This document shows, one piece after another, positions 4,357 through 5,347 of a stretch of DNA of 5,347 bases. A program made the translations under genes and the position numbers. The stretch lies in assembly GCA_030624805.1 (NCBI GenBank), contig JAUXJL010000168.1:1-5347 (forward strand), given 5' to 3'. This DNA comes from Acidimicrobiia bacterium (GTDB lineage: Bacteria; Actinomycetota; Acidimicrobiia; Spongiisociales; SHLN01). How positions within the stretch are numbered: position 1 is the stretch's first letter; every line of letters starts with the position of its first letter. The notes beneath the pieces were generated by a model. The model was given only the letters and a program-made list of their open reading frames with translations, was not told the origin of the DNA and made no database searches.

Positions 4357-5299
4357 GTTCGATCGCCTCTGGCCTACTTTTGTGCTTCTAGGCCTTGCAA
4401 CCACCTGGGGAGTGATTCCCATCATTGTTCGCGAGGTCGAACTTTCGAGCGAACAACTCACCGCCACCAGGGTGTGGCTTTCAACCATCTTCCTTTTCTC
4501 GCTTTTGGCGATGCGACGGGACCTGTCGTTCCCGAAGACCTCTCACCGCTCGATCGTGCTGGCCGGGTTGCTCATTCCCGTGCACTGGTTCACCTTTTTC
4601 CAGGCGATTGAGACCACCCGCGTTCTCGTCGCGCTCGTGCTCGTGTGGGGTGCTGCTCCGGCTATGGCCATCGCTGCCACCAAGGTCCTCGGGGAACCCC
4701 TCCGGGTTGGCACGGGTCTGGCGGTCGTGGGTGGTTTCATAGGTGCCGCCATTGCCGTGGATCCCTCTAACGGCGCCACCACCGAAGGCGTGTTGTGGGC
4801 ACTTGCCTCAGGCGCACTTCTGGCGGTGATTCTTCTCGCCGTGAAGCCCGGTGCCGCCGACCTGGGCGGCCTGAAGTTTGGTGCCTGGGAAGGCCTGCTC
4901 TCCTCCCTGGTCACCCTGCCATGGGTGATCTCGGCTATCCCCGACATCGGCGATGATCTCGGGCTCGTCCTTTTGCTCGGAGTCGGCCTCACCGGCCTCT
5001 CGGGCCTCATCTATTTAGGAACGATGTACCGCGTCCCGGTGTCGATGCTGAGCTCCACTATGTATGCCGAGCCGATGGCTGCAGTGGTAGCCGCCTGGTT
5101 CTTCCTCGATGAAGACCCGGGAGCACGCGGCTGGCTTGGAATCGGCCTGGTGATCTTCTTTGGGGTCATCGTCGGCTGGTCGAACGAACGGGCGGCCCGT
5201 TTGGCAGGCGAGGTCGGCGCCGGCGTGAGTATTCAGGTCAAGGGATTTGATCGGTGGGGAGTAGCCCGCAACAGGTCTCATAGAGGTCGAGACACCTGA
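4355..5299 (+). CDS. EamA/DMT superfamily transporter (10 TM helices)
   Basis: This 314-residue inner-membrane carrier of the drug/metabolite transporter superfamily has two EamA repeats. Hydrophobic segments fall at about 7-26, 38-54, 67-84, 90-110, 117-135, 145-163, 175-196, 202-222, 231-251 and 258-275. Family landmarks are ATTWGVIPIIVRE in helix 1 (15-27), the end-of-repeat motif KVLGEPLRVGTGLAVVGG (110-127), and in the second repeat YAEPMAAVVAAWFFLDE (237-253) followed by GWLGIGLVIFFGV. Such proteins usually export amino acids or other small metabolites; the substrate cannot be read from sequence. A basic 39-residue tail (about 276-314) beyond the last helix is longer than usual. The GTG start gives a complete first helix; the next in-frame GTG (4382) would cut into it. 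Initiation appears unusual, with a hairpin between SD and start. It is preceded by a 332-bp structured leader, and no clear terminator follows before the window ends. Confidence 0.93.
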   Translation: MFDRLWPTFVLLGLATTWGVIPIIVREVELSSEQLTATRVWLSTIFLFSLLAMRRDLSFPKTSHRSIVLAGLLIPVHWFTFFQAIETTRVLVALVLVWGAAPAMAIAATKVLGEPLRVGTGLAVVGGFIGAAIAVDPSNGATTEGVLWALASGALLAVILLAVKPGAADLGGLKFGAWEGLLSSLVTLPWVISAIPDIGDDLGLVLLLGVGLTGLSGLIYLGTMYRVPVSMLSSTMYAEPMAAVVAAWFFLDEDPGARGWLGIGLVIFFGVIVGWSNERAARLAGEVGAGVSIQVKGFDRWGVARNRSHRGRDT

Positions 5300-5347
5300 C
5301 TCGAACCTCGTAGTTCGCGAGCAATGAGGGTTACGTCGGCTGGTCCA

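Noticed and set aside
5302..5317. Hairpin CGAAC/GTTCG after the transporter as its terminator
   Set aside because: The stem is only 5 bp and no T-tract follows on either strand.

Overview
The window is GC-rich with high GC at third codon positions. It uses GTG starts freely and has tightly packed or overlapping stop/start junctions. The proteins look actinobacterial, for example a membrane protein with a WFLRRG motif and a gamma-carbonic-anhydrase-like protein ending in a GWVAVGDPAQ-type segment. A member of Actinomycetota, perhaps uncultivated, is my best guess, but no marker gene confirms it. No transposase, phage, CRISPR, tRNA or rRNA was seen.

Layout. 1-110 is a perfect 14-bp tandem array at the window edge. 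151-756 (-) is a left-handed beta-helix protein of the gamma carbonic anhydrase superfamily. It is divergent from 976-1644 (+), a flavin nitroreductase that closely resembles iodotyrosine deiodinase. That gene ends tail-to-tail with a two-gene minus-strand operon: a helical TPR-like protein (2039-2815) followed by a VOC/glyoxalase-fold protein (1641-2042), coupled through a GTGA overlap. Divergent from the operon is a multi-pass membrane protein of unknown function (2880-4022, +). A 332-bp gap (4023-4354) follows, and then an EamA/DMT-family 10-TM transporter (4355-5299, +). The last 48 bases hold no gene.

How they fit together. I see no single pathway. The TPR-like and VOC genes are almost certainly co-translated. 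The nitroreductase, VOC protein and transporter each suggest small-molecule metabolism or efflux, but nothing links them beyond proximity.

The least ordinary part is the 4023-4354 gap. It carries a strong intrinsic terminator that works only for minus-strand RNA although no minus-strand gene is upstream of it. It also has a possible 25-codon Leu/Ile-rich leader ORF, several nested stem-loops, and a 12-bp hairpin lying between a strong Shine-Dalgarno sequence and the transporter's GTG start. Together these suggest RNA-level control of the transporter, possibly with an antisense RNA. This is inference from hand folding.
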